Notes under the pieces: model-generated
Told to the model about the DNA's origin: nothing
The model's database searches: none
The model's input: the letters and a program-made list of their open reading frames with translations, nothing else
From: JANXQE01 sp035651635
GTDB lineage: Bacteria; Verrucomicrobiota; Verrucomicrobiia; Limisphaerales; UBA8199
DNA: 42,587 nt
Assembly (NCBI GenBank): GCA_035651635.1
Contig: DASRFK010000194.1
Coordinates: 1-42,587, forward strand
Direction: 5' to 3'
Translations under genes and position numbers: made by a program
Part shown: piece by piece, positions 17,923-25,856 of the stretch
Position numbering within the stretch: position 1 is the first letter of the stretch
Layout of the letters: each line of letters starts with the position of its first letter

Positions 17923-20900
17923 ATGCCGCGCGCTTCACACATCTGGTCAAGCCGGGCTTGTAGCTCGATCATCGCGCTCCTGGTCCTTTGGCCGTTGACT
18001 CGCCTCTGGGCAGACAACATCAACTATGATGCTTCGGGCAATCCGACGCTGATCGCTCCCGCCAGCACGCCGGTTCCTCCCAATGGGCTTTCCGGTCCCA
18101 TCAGCCAGGCTGTCGGTATTGGCAAATTAGCGGCCTTTGCCGTGGTGGCCGGCGGAACGCCTCGGATGAGTTATCAGTGGTTTTTCAACGGCACTCCCCT
18201 CTCGGGCGCCACCGGTGACTCGCTGGTGATCCCGAAAGTCGGTTCCGCGGACTTTGGCTCGTACTATGCGGTTGTGGCCAACAGTTTCGGCTCGGCGACC
18301 AGCGTGGTCGCCCAATTGCAACTCGATGCCGACGGCGACGGCTTGGCCGACGCCTGGGAAATCGCAAACTTCGGCTCGATCACCAACCAGAACGGCGCGA
18401 TGGACTTCGATGGTGACGGCAATTCAAACCTCACGGAATACCGGGATGGGACCAATCCGACCAACAAGACATCGTTGCTCTCGCGCTTGGTTCTGCGCCC
18501 CATCGGCGGGCAGATCGACATAAGTCCAAACAACGACCACTACGATACTGGGGATTCAGTGGTTCTGACCGCGATACCCGATCCGGGCTTGACCTTCCTA
18601 TCGTGGGCGGGCGATTTGTCCGGCTCCAGCTCAATCACGAATTTGGTGATGAACGGGGATAAATTCGTTCAGGCCGTCTTTGGCCTTCCTTTGAACGAGG
18701 TGCTGGGCGTTACCAACGTGTTTACCACGGGCGGCGACGGCGGTTGGCTGGGTCAAACCAACGAAAACCACGATGGTGTGTCCGCCGCGAGAACTGCCCC
18801 GGTGGTCAAGCGCACGGGTGGCTCAGTCAGTTGGATGCAAACCACCGTAACTCTGGCTCGAGATGGAACCGTCAGCTTCTGGTGGCGCTCCGATCTTTCT
18901 GACAATTTTGTCCAATTTCTCATCGATAACAACCGCATCTTTAACTCGACTCGCGAGCTGTTCAATGTCACTCCCTGGACTTTTCACACGTCCTATCTGA
19001 GCGCCGGAACTCACACGCTCAACTGGACCTTCCATCACGCGGCGGACGGCTCATCCCTCGACACCGGCTACACCACCATTCCTGAAGATGCCGCCTTCGT
19101 CGATCAGTTGGTGATCACCGAATATGCCGATCCAAATCTCGACAGCGACGGCGACGGGCTGCCCGATTTGTGGGAGTACAAGTACTTCGACATGCTTAAC
19201 TACGGCGCCATGGACGATCCCGACGCCGACGGAGTCAATAACCTGACGGAATACCAGGACGGCACGCTGCCAAGTTCCGCCAGTTCAGTGGACCCCCGCC
19301 TGACCTATGTCGTGGAAGGAAGCGGCACCGCAACAGCTTCCCCGACGCTCGCCAAGTACAATTACGGTCAAACGGTGACCAACATCGGAACGCCGGCCAA
19401 CGGCTGGCAGTTCGTCGCCTGGCGCGGCCCATTTCTCACGCAAACCAGCGTAACCACCAAAACCAACAATCCTTCCACCGTCCAACTTCTGATGTCGCAA
19501 ACCTTGCGCGCGATTTTCGGGTTGCCCTTGGCCCAAGTCACCGACCAGCCGGGCCTGGTCTGGACCAACGGAGGCGAACTGGGCTGGTATGGACAAACCA
19601 ATGTCACTCTGGACGGAGTGAGCGCCGCGCGCAGCGGGCCCGTCAGCAGCCTGGGTGAGTCTTGGATGGAAACCGTTGTCCAAGGGCCGGGCACGCTCTC
19701 GTTTTGGGCGAAAGTGGATTCGGTCACGAACCTGGATCAATTCACTTTTTTAATCAATGGCATCACTCAGCCTGCCATCGTTTCCGGCGTGGTGGATTGG
19801 CAACAGCAATCCTATTTCCTGGGCACCGGCCCGCAAACCTTGCGCTGGCGTTTCCGACGAAACGGCGGGGTCGACACCAACCGCCTTGCCGCGGCGTGGG
19901 TGGACCAGGTGCAGTTCACGACCGGCAACACCTTGCCGAGCTTTGTGGTCCAACCCACCAATCAAACGGTGCTACAGATCTCCAACGCGGTCATCCAGGT
20001 CTTCACTCGCGGGACGCCTCCCATTGCCTATCAACTCTTCGATGGCAATGTCCCATACGGGCCTTCCAGCGCGACCAACGTTCTGACGATCACCAATCCC
20101 AGCCCGAGCCTGTCGGGCAGCTGGACGGTTCAGGCCAGCAACCCTGCTGGGGTGGCCCAAAGCGATCCGTTTGTTCTAAGCATCATTGCCGCCCCTGCAC
20201 TCAACGACAATTTCGCCAACCGCTTTGCGCTGCCTGCTTCGGCCGCGGTCCTGGGACAGAACTTTGGCGCCACCAAGGAGGCGGGTGAACCCAGCCAAGC
20301 CGGCCAGAGCGGAGGCGCTTCGGTTTGGTGGTCCTGGACCGCACCGCAAACCGGCTTCTATCGCGCGGTAGCACAAGCCACCAATTCCACCGATCAACTG
20401 CTGCTTGGCGTTTACACCGGTTCGGCGGTGGCATCGCTGACGGCCATCGGGTCCACGTCTTCCACGTTCGATTACCTGACCAATGGCGACTCCATTGCAA
20501 CGGCGGACGATCTGTTTCGCGCCACCGCCGCCACTGCGTACTCTATCGCGGTCGACACCAGTTTTGCCGACGGCGTTTGGTTTGGATTATGGGTCGAATA
20601 CCTTCCGGCACCGAGCAACGACCTGTTTGCCAACCGCACGGCCTTACTCGGCGCGAGCGCCTCTGGAACGAGCCAAACGACCACCGCCACCGCCGAACCC
20701 GGTGAACCGGCTCACGCGGGCTCCCCCGCCACCAACTCCATCTGGTGGACCTGGACAGCGCCGGCGACGGGCCCGGCAATCGTGGACGCCGTGGGCAAAC
20801 CGTTGATGCCGCGGGTCGCAGTTTACACCGGGGCCGCCTTAGCCGCGCTCCAGAAAGTCGTCGCCGGGTTCGGCGGCGGCACCAACTCGGACACCGTGCT

Positions 20901-21213
20901 GACCTTCAATGCGACCGCTGGAACTGCCTATCAAATTGCCGCCGACAGCTTCTTTGGCGCAGTCGGAGACATACAAATCAATGTCGCCCTCAAGACTCCA
21001 TCCATCGCTTCTCCCGTCGTGGATGCCAAAGGCAATCTCAACTTATCGGTACAAGCGCCCGCGGGGACAAGTTTCGCCATCGACTCCTCCGATGACCTAA
21101 AGACCTGGGGCACCATTTATACCGGCGTGGTACCCGCCAGCGGCACTTTCGATTACCAGGCTGCTATCCCGCCCGGCGCCAAAGCCCGCTTCTACCGCGT
21201 GCGCCTAAACTGA
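17923..21213 (+). CDS. Secreted multidomain protein with Ig-like, TSP3-like and adhesive modules
   Basis: 1096 residues with an N-terminal hydrophobic segment (CSSIIALLVLWPLTRLWA). An Ig-like domain (SYQWFFNGTPLSGATG) comes first. Calcium-binding thrombospondin-3-like motifs follow (DADGDGLADAWE, DFDGDGNSNLTEY, DSDGDGLPDLWE, DADGVNNLTEY). Two beta-rich InlB-B-like modules contain FLSWAGDLSG and FVAWRGPFLT, and a second Ig-like module lies near 690-760. Two copies of a module starting NDNFANR / NDLFANR and containing SVWWSWTAP / SIWWTWTAP come after it. The C-terminus ends in SFAIDSSDDLKTWG...RFYRVRLN, a module shared with other secreted proteins here. It starts 16 bp after the RHS gene, so it may be a surface or secreted partner of it. 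Enzymatic residues are not evident. Confidence 0.85.
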   Translation: MPRASHIWSSRACSSIIALLVLWPLTRLWADNINYDASGNPTLIAPASTPVPPNGLSGPISQAVGIGKLAAFAVVAGGTPRMSYQWFFNGTPLSGATGDSLVIPKVGSADFGSYYAVVANSFGSATSVVAQLQLDADGDGLADAWEIANFGSITNQNGAMDFDGDGNSNLTEYRDGTNPTNKTSLLSRLVLRPIGGQIDISPNNDHYDTGDSVVLTAIPDPGLTFLSWAGDLSGSSSITNLVMNGDKFVQAVFGLPLNEVLGVTNVFTTGGDGGWLGQTNENHDGVSAARTAPVVKRTGGSVSWMQTTVTLARDGTVSFWWRSDLSDNFVQFLIDNNRIFNSTRELFNVTPWTFHTSYLSAGTHTLNWTFHHAADGSSLDTGYTTIPEDAAFVDQLVITEYADPNLDSDGDGLPDLWEYKYFDMLNYGAMDDPDADGVNNLTEYQDGTLPSSASSVDPRLTYVVEGSGTATASPTLAKYNYGQTVTNIGTPANGWQFVAWRGPFLTQTSVTTKTNNPSTVQLLMSQTLRAIFGLPLAQVTDQPGLVWTNGGELGWYGQTNVTLDGVSAARSGPVSSLGESWMETVVQGPGTLSFWAKVDSVTNLDQFTFLINGITQPAIVSGVVDWQQQSYFLGTGPQTLRWRFRRNGGVDTNRLAAAWVDQVQFTTGNTLPSFVVQPTNQTVLQISNAVIQVFTRGTPPIAYQLFDGNVPYGPSSATNVLTITNPSPSLSGSWTVQASNPAGVAQSDPFVLSIIAAPALNDNFANRFALPASAAVLGQNFGATKEAGEPSQAGQSGGASVWWSWTAPQTGFYRAVAQATNSTDQLLLGVYTGSAVASLTAIGSTSSTFDYLTNGDSIATADDLFRATAATAYSIAVDTSFADGVWFGLWVEYLPAPSNDLFANRTALLGASASGTSQTTTATAEPGEPAHAGSPATNSIWWTWTAPATGPAIVDAVGKPLMPRVAVYTGAALAALQKVVAGFGGGTNSDTVLTFNATAGTAYQIAADSFFGAVGDIQINVALKTPSIASPVVDAKGNLNLSVQAPAGTSFAIDSSDDLKTWGTIYTGVVPASGTFDYQAAIPPGAKARFYRVRLN

Positions 21214-21226
21214 ATTGAGGGAATGG

Positions 21227-22834
21227 CTAGTTCTTTGGCCGCGTAATCATTTCGAAATTGTCGGTGCGGAACGGGGTGACCGGGAGTCCGTCGTTGCTGA
21301 AGAGGTTGCAGACGGGATTGTCCGCCCAGGCATACCGCACGGCGACGGGGTTGGATACCTTCTCGGACCACACTTCCACTTTGTCTTTTCCCTGAACGGC
21401 ACCCTTAGCCCAGTGCCACACTTTGTCTTCGCCGCAAACCGCAAAACCGATCGCCTGATCGACGTCAAAGGGACGGAGGCTGCTGCCGAAACAATCGAAG
21501 GTGATCAGGGCCTTGTTGCCGTTGATTTCCATGGTTTTGAACTCCGGGCTGCGAAAAGGGAATTTCATTCCGTAATCCTTCACCAAAGCCCAGCGCACCA
21601 ATCGGGAGGCCACGTCGTGTTTGTTCCGGGGATGGATGTCTTTGCCTTCACCCAAGTCAATAATGACCGCCTGGCCGGTGTTGGGAAGTTTTAGAGTTTT
21701 GGTTTGTGACTCCCGCAATTCCGCCCAACTGCTCTCACCTGGCTCGGGCTTCTCCGCCATGAAATCGGCCAACTGCACCCAGTAGAACGGAAAGTCGCCC
21801 TGGTTCCATTCCTTGCGCCACTGCTCAATCATGAAAGGAAAGAGTTCCGCGTATTCCTGGGCGCGCCCGGCATTGGATTCGCCCTGATACCAAATGACTC
21901 CCTTGATGCCGTAACCGAGTGTGGGATAAACGACGCCGCAGAAAATATTCCCGGGACGCGCATTGCCACTGAGCCACTGAAACGGAGAAGCAGGCTGGCG
22001 CGGCGCGGGCTTTTGTTCGGCTTTGGCTTTCTCCTGGTCCTCTTTCCATTTGGCCATTTGTTTTTCGTACTCGGCCTTGGCTTCCTCGCTTTGAAGACGG
22101 GTTTCCTGTTGGACAGTCCTTTCCATGAGCGCCTTGAACCGCGGATCCTTCTCCAGCGATTCGCGGCGAACCCAGGCTTCCGCCGCTGAACCGCCCCAGG
22201 CGTTGTCGATCAGGCCGACCGGCACGCCGAGGATTTGCTGGACGTATCGGCCGAAATAAAATCCAACCGCGCTGAAGTTGCGTGCCGTCTCCGGCGTCGA
22301 GGCACGCCATTGACCTTTGAAATCGTTTTGCAACTCCTGGGTCCCGACCTGGGGGACTTTAATCAGACGGAGGTTGGGCAACTTCGAAGCGGCCGCGTCA
22401 ATGTCACCGTTCCAGTCGCTCGCCAGGGTGAAACCCATATTGGATTGGCCGGAGCACATCCAGACCTCGCCGACGAGCACATCCTGAATCTCCCTCTTTT
22501 GAGTGCCGTTGATGGTGATGGTTTGCGGCGTGTCATTGGCCGGCACTGGATCCAGTTTCACCATCCATTTGCCATCCGGCCCGGCTTGTGCCGACTTGGT
22601 CTGCCCGGCGAAGGTGACGGTGACCTGGGTGCCTGGCACGTCCCAGCCCCATAAGGGATTGGAAAGGTTCTGCTGTAGAACCATATGATCCCCGATAATC
22701 GACGGCAGCTTCAATTCGGCACGCGCTACCGAAACCACCACGCATAGCAGTAAAAGGGGAACGGCTATTTTCTTTACGGCCGCGAAATTCTCCGTGCGCA
22801 TAGCGAGGCACAGGGTTGAGCGATGGGTATTCAT
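21227..22834 (-). CDS. Sialate O-acetylesterase (SGNH/GDSL family)
   Basis: 535 residues from ATG 22834; the ATG at 22801 would begin the signal peptide more tightly (KKIAVPLLLLCVVVSVARA). The SGNH blocks are clear: GQSNMGF with nucleophile Ser131, WYQGESNA, and DIHPRNKHDVASRL with the likely catalytic Asp/His. The family removes O-acetyl groups from sialic acids and, in environmental bacteria, often from plant or algal polysaccharides. A charged Lys/Glu/Gln-rich insert (about residues 240-285) is unusual and probably an exposed helix. It is convergent with the Ig/TSP3 gene (13 bp apart) and divergent from the chemosensory operon. Confidence 0.92.
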   Translation of the reverse strand: MNTHRSTLCLAMRTENFAAVKKIAVPLLLLCVVVSVARAELKLPSIIGDHMVLQQNLSNPLWGWDVPGTQVTVTFAGQTKSAQAGPDGKWMVKLDPVPANDTPQTITINGTQKREIQDVLVGEVWMCSGQSNMGFTLASDWNGDIDAAASKLPNLRLIKVPQVGTQELQNDFKGQWRASTPETARNFSAVGFYFGRYVQQILGVPVGLIDNAWGGSAAEAWVRRESLEKDPRFKALMERTVQQETRLQSEEAKAEYEKQMAKWKEDQEKAKAEQKPAPRQPASPFQWLSGNARPGNIFCGVVYPTLGYGIKGVIWYQGESNAGRAQEYAELFPFMIEQWRKEWNQGDFPFYWVQLADFMAEKPEPGESSWAELRESQTKTLKLPNTGQAVIIDLGEGKDIHPRNKHDVASRLVRWALVKDYGMKFPFRSPEFKTMEINGNKALITFDCFGSSLRPFDVDQAIGFAVCGEDKVWHWAKGAVQGKDKVEVWSEKVSNPVAVRYAWADNPVCNLFSNDGLPVTPFRTDNFEMITRPKN

Positions 22835-22948
22835 GTTGTAACGGCGTTCTATCGTAGTCGGACAAAGGAGGCGAGCAGAAAGAGCCGAGAACATTCTTGT
22901 TTTCACGGGGCTAAACGGATAAGGATTAGGGCTGTAGAAACAGGCCGC

Positions 22949-24601
22949 ATGAAACCAATGACTATCTGGCAGCGCCTTGATCGAGCACTCCTGTTGCTCA
23001 TCTGCTTGTTGTTCGTTGCGGTCGGATTAGCCTTTTGGGTCGCCTGGGAGCATTCCAATGCCAGCCAGCGAAGCGAACAACTCTTTCGAGGTCGCGACCG
23101 GGTTTATTACGACGTGATGTTGATGATCGATGCCCTGCGCGGGCTTTCACTCGATCCAAACAGCGAGCCGGAACTAAGACGGCACCACGATGCCGAGTTG
23201 GAACTGGAAACCGAGCTGGAAACCATTCAAAAAGCCTACAAAGACTTCTCCGACTTGATACCCGCGGTCAAGGATCTGAATGATTTTGCGCGCGGCTCCG
23301 GCGAGGCAAGCCTGGGAGACTTTCACAAGAAGGTAGTGGCCATCGCAGATACGGATGTCACCGGGGCCTTGACTTATTTCAACAAGAATTATCCGCGCAT
23401 CAGCCGGCGGCGCGATCAACTTTTTCATAATTTGGCGGTCCAGGTCGATAAGGTGCAAAATGACGAATCGACACGGGCCCTGAGGGTGACGGTGATCGGC
23501 GGCACCTGCATTATCCTGGTGGCGCTGATCGCTTATTTGGTCGGCCGCCAGCAATCCACGGCCATCGCGGAGCCGCTCAACCGGTTGGTGGGAAATCTCG
23601 ATCGGATGCGGCGCGGCGATTTCACCGAGCGGCTGGCTTTGGATCAAAAAGATGAGTTCGGGGTCGTGGGCCAGGGATTGAACCGGCTGGCGGACGATCT
23701 CTGCGAATTGGTTGGCCAGGTGCAGCGCTCCGGCATCCAGGTGAATACAACCGCTACCCAGATCGCGGCGACGGCAAAAGAACAGCAAAGCACAGCTCAC
23801 GAGATCGCAACCACCACTGCGCAAATCGGTGCCACTTCCAAGGAAATCTCCTCCACTTCCAAGGAATTGGTAAAGACGATGAACGAAGTAAACCACGTAG
23901 CCGAAGAGACGGCCAAGCTGGCGGGGAGCGGCCAACTCTCGATTGCCCGAATGGAAGCGACGATGCACCAGATCATGGAAGCTTCGGGATCGATCACGGC
24001 CAAACTGGCGGTGTTGAGCGAGAAAACGACCAACATCAACTCGGTCGTCACGACCATCACCAAAGTCGCCGATCAAACCAACCTGCTCTCGCTCAATGCC
24101 GCGATTGAAGCCGAAAAAGCCGGCGAGTACGGCTTGGGTTTCGCCGTGGTGGCGATGGAAATTCGCCGGCTTGCCGACCAAACGGCCGTGGCCACGTATG
24201 ACATCGAGAAAATGGTGAAAGAAATGCACTCGGCCGTTGCAGCCGGAGTGATGGGCATGGACAAATTCTCCGATGAAGTGCGGCGTGGCGTGGCGGAAGT
24301 GCGCCAGGTGAGCACGCAGTTGGGGCAGATCATTCATCAAGTCCAGACACTCACGCCGCGGTTTCAAACCGTTAATGAGGGCATGCACGCCCAGGCCACG
24401 GGAGCCGAGCAAATCAGCGAAACGCTTACGCAGCTCAGCGAAGCGGCACAACAAACTGCGGATTCCTTGCGCCAATCCAACCTGGCCATCGAACAGCTCA
24501 ACGGGGCAGCCCGCGGCCTGCAGGCGAGCGTCGCCCGATTTAAACTGAGCGCGCAACCGGCCGGCGCGCTAGCCGGGGACGGCTACGGCGCGGCGATCTA
24601 A
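22949..24601 (+). CDS. wspA: WspA-like methyl-accepting chemoreceptor
   Basis: 550 residues from ATG 22949. A membrane helix (about 13-33), a periplasmic domain of about 145 residues without an obvious known fold, a second helix (about 178-198), a HAMP domain (IAEPLNRLVGNLDRMRRGDFTERL) and a long cytoplasmic coiled coil. The signalling hairpin tip (VADQTNLLSLNAAIEAEKAGEYGLGFAVVAMEIRRLADQT, about 367-413) and the flanking KEQQSTAHEIATTTAQIGATSKEI match WspA of the Pseudomonas surface-sensing system. The C-terminus ends in GYGAAI and has no NWETF-like CheR-docking peptide. It is the first gene of the operon, and its stop overlaps the next start by one base (TAATG). Confidence 0.92.
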   Translation: MKPMTIWQRLDRALLLLICLLFVAVGLAFWVAWEHSNASQRSEQLFRGRDRVYYDVMLMIDALRGLSLDPNSEPELRRHHDAELELETELETIQKAYKDFSDLIPAVKDLNDFARGSGEASLGDFHKKVVAIADTDVTGALTYFNKNYPRISRRRDQLFHNLAVQVDKVQNDESTRALRVTVIGGTCIILVALIAYLVGRQQSTAIAEPLNRLVGNLDRMRRGDFTERLALDQKDEFGVVGQGLNRLADDLCELVGQVQRSGIQVNTTATQIAATAKEQQSTAHEIATTTAQIGATSKEISSTSKELVKTMNEVNHVAEETAKLAGSGQLSIARMEATMHQIMEASGSITAKLAVLSEKTTNINSVVTTITKVADQTNLLSLNAAIEAEKAGEYGLGFAVVAMEIRRLADQTAVATYDIEKMVKEMHSAVAAGVMGMDKFSDEVRRGVAEVRQVSTQLGQIIHQVQTLTPRFQTVNEGMHAQATGAEQISETLTQLSEAAQQTADSLRQSNLAIEQLNGAARGLQASVARFKLSAQPAGALAGDGYGAAI

Positions 24602-25143
24602 TGCTTTTCCTGATATTCCAGCTGGGGGGAGTTCGCTACGCCGTGGAGGCCAATCGAGTAGCGGAGGTGTTGCCGCTGCTTGATATCACGCCCCTTCCCC
24701 AGGCCCCGAAGGGGGTGGCGGGAATTTTCAATCTACGCGGCCGGGCGGTCCCGGCCCTCGACCTGAGCGAGTTGACCTCGGGAAAGCCTGCTCGTGAACG
24801 GCTGACAACGCGTATTATTGTTATCAATCACCTGGATGCTCTCGGTCAAAGCCGGCCACTTGGGCTGATTGCCGAGAGCGTTACACAAATGTTGCGTAAA
24901 GACCCGGGCGAATTCGTCAGCTCGGGAGTTAAGCTCGGTTCGGCGTCCTATCTTGGCCCGGTGCTGCTGGAAGCGCCGGGACCAATCCATTGGCTGCGGG
25001 CCGAGCACCTGGTGACGGAACCCATCCGGCAACTGCTTTGCTCCGAAGCCGGACCCGCAACGCCACCCCAGAGCGGGTGTCTCGCCCTTGGGGCGAGAGC
25101 AGATGGGCTGCCGCTGGAAGAACCAAAGCGAATTGGGTTGTGA
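24601..25143 (+). CDS. wspB: CheW-like adaptor, WspB position
   Basis: 180 residues. The CheW fold is recognisable in FLIFQLGGVRYAVEANRVAEVLPL, the strand-loop VAGIFNLRGRAVPALDLSEL and the closing LGPVLLEAPGPIHWLRAEHLV. It should couple the receptor to the kinase at the inner membrane. The ATG shares its first base with the receptor's stop. The CDS ends in TGA that overlaps the next gene's GTG start. About 30 residues after the CheW fold are low in complexity. Confidence 0.88.
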   Translation: MLFLIFQLGGVRYAVEANRVAEVLPLLDITPLPQAPKGVAGIFNLRGRAVPALDLSELTSGKPARERLTTRIIVINHLDALGQSRPLGLIAESVTQMLRKDPGEFVSSGVKLGSASYLGPVLLEAPGPIHWLRAEHLVTEPIRQLLCSEAGPATPPQSGCLALGARADGLPLEEPKRIGL

Positions 25144-25856
25144 GCCAAGCCGAGCCTCCAGTCAGCGCCAGCCTGCCCGGTAGGCCCCAACCGGAACAGG
25201 CCCTCGAGGCCACAGGCTGCTGGAGCCAGATCGGCGTTTATGGCGACGGCTCCTGCCCCGAGCTTCGCAAGTTTGTTCACTGCCGAAATTGCCCGGTCTA
25301 TTCAGCGGCGGGCGTTCAGCTCATCGATCGGCCGTTGCCGCCCAACTACCGGCGCGAGTGGGCGCAGCATTTTGCCGAGGAGAGAAGAATTACCGAAGCG
25401 GGCAGCGTCTCGGTCATCCTGTTCCGAATCCGGCACCGCTGGCTGGCACTTCCCACCCATAGCTTCCAGGAGGTGGCCGAGAAGCGGCCCATCCATTCGC
25501 TGCCCGCCCGCCGGACACCCATTCTGCTGGGCCTGGCGAATGTGCGCGGTGAATTGATCATGTGCATCTCCGTGAGTCATCTGCTTCAGCTCGACCCGGT
25601 GCCCGCACCCGAGGAGCTCCGGCAGAATTATCACCGGTTGTTGGTGCTGCAATGGGAAACCAGCCGGCTGGCCTTTCCGGTTGATGAGGTGCATGGGCCG
25701 CAACGGTTCCATCCGCAGGAGCTCCAAAACCCGCCGGTGGCACTGACCAGCCCGGCAGTCCGTTTCGAGCAGGCTCTCATCAAATGGCAGGAGCGCACCG
25801 CGGCGCTCCTGGACCCCCGGTCGGTCTTTTCGACTTTGCACCAAAGCCTGCCATGA
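25140..25856 (+). CDS. wspD: CheW-like adaptor with Cys-rich N-terminus, WspD-like
   Basis: 238 residues from GTG 25140, which gives a GTGA overlap with the previous stop; longer readings start inside wspB. The N-terminus has GCWSQIGVYGDGSCPELRKF and HCRNCPVYSAAGVQLIDRP, a Cys-containing signature that I recognise from WspD proteins. A CheW domain follows (SVSVILFRIRHRWLALPTHSFQEV, GLANVRGELIMCISVSHLLQ, LAFPVDEVHG). It probably brings the kinase to the receptor as a second adaptor. It ends in an ATGA overlap with the kinase gene. A CheR (wspC) gene, which normally sits between wspB and wspD, is absent. Confidence 0.88.
   Translation: MSQAEPPVSASLPGRPQPEQALEATGCWSQIGVYGDGSCPELRKFVHCRNCPVYSAAGVQLIDRPLPPNYRREWAQHFAEERRITEAGSVSVILFRIRHRWLALPTHSFQEVAEKRPIHSLPARRTPILLGLANVRGELIMCISVSHLLQLDPVPAPEELRQNYHRLLVLQWETSRLAFPVDEVHGPQRFHPQELQNPPVALTSPAVRFEQALIKWQERTAALLDPRSVFSTLHQSLP

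Noticed and set aside
23174..24556. Long minus-strand ORF (460 residues) opposite the chemoreceptor
   Set aside because: Shadow of the coiled-coil coding sequence of wspA; composition is typical of antisense frames.
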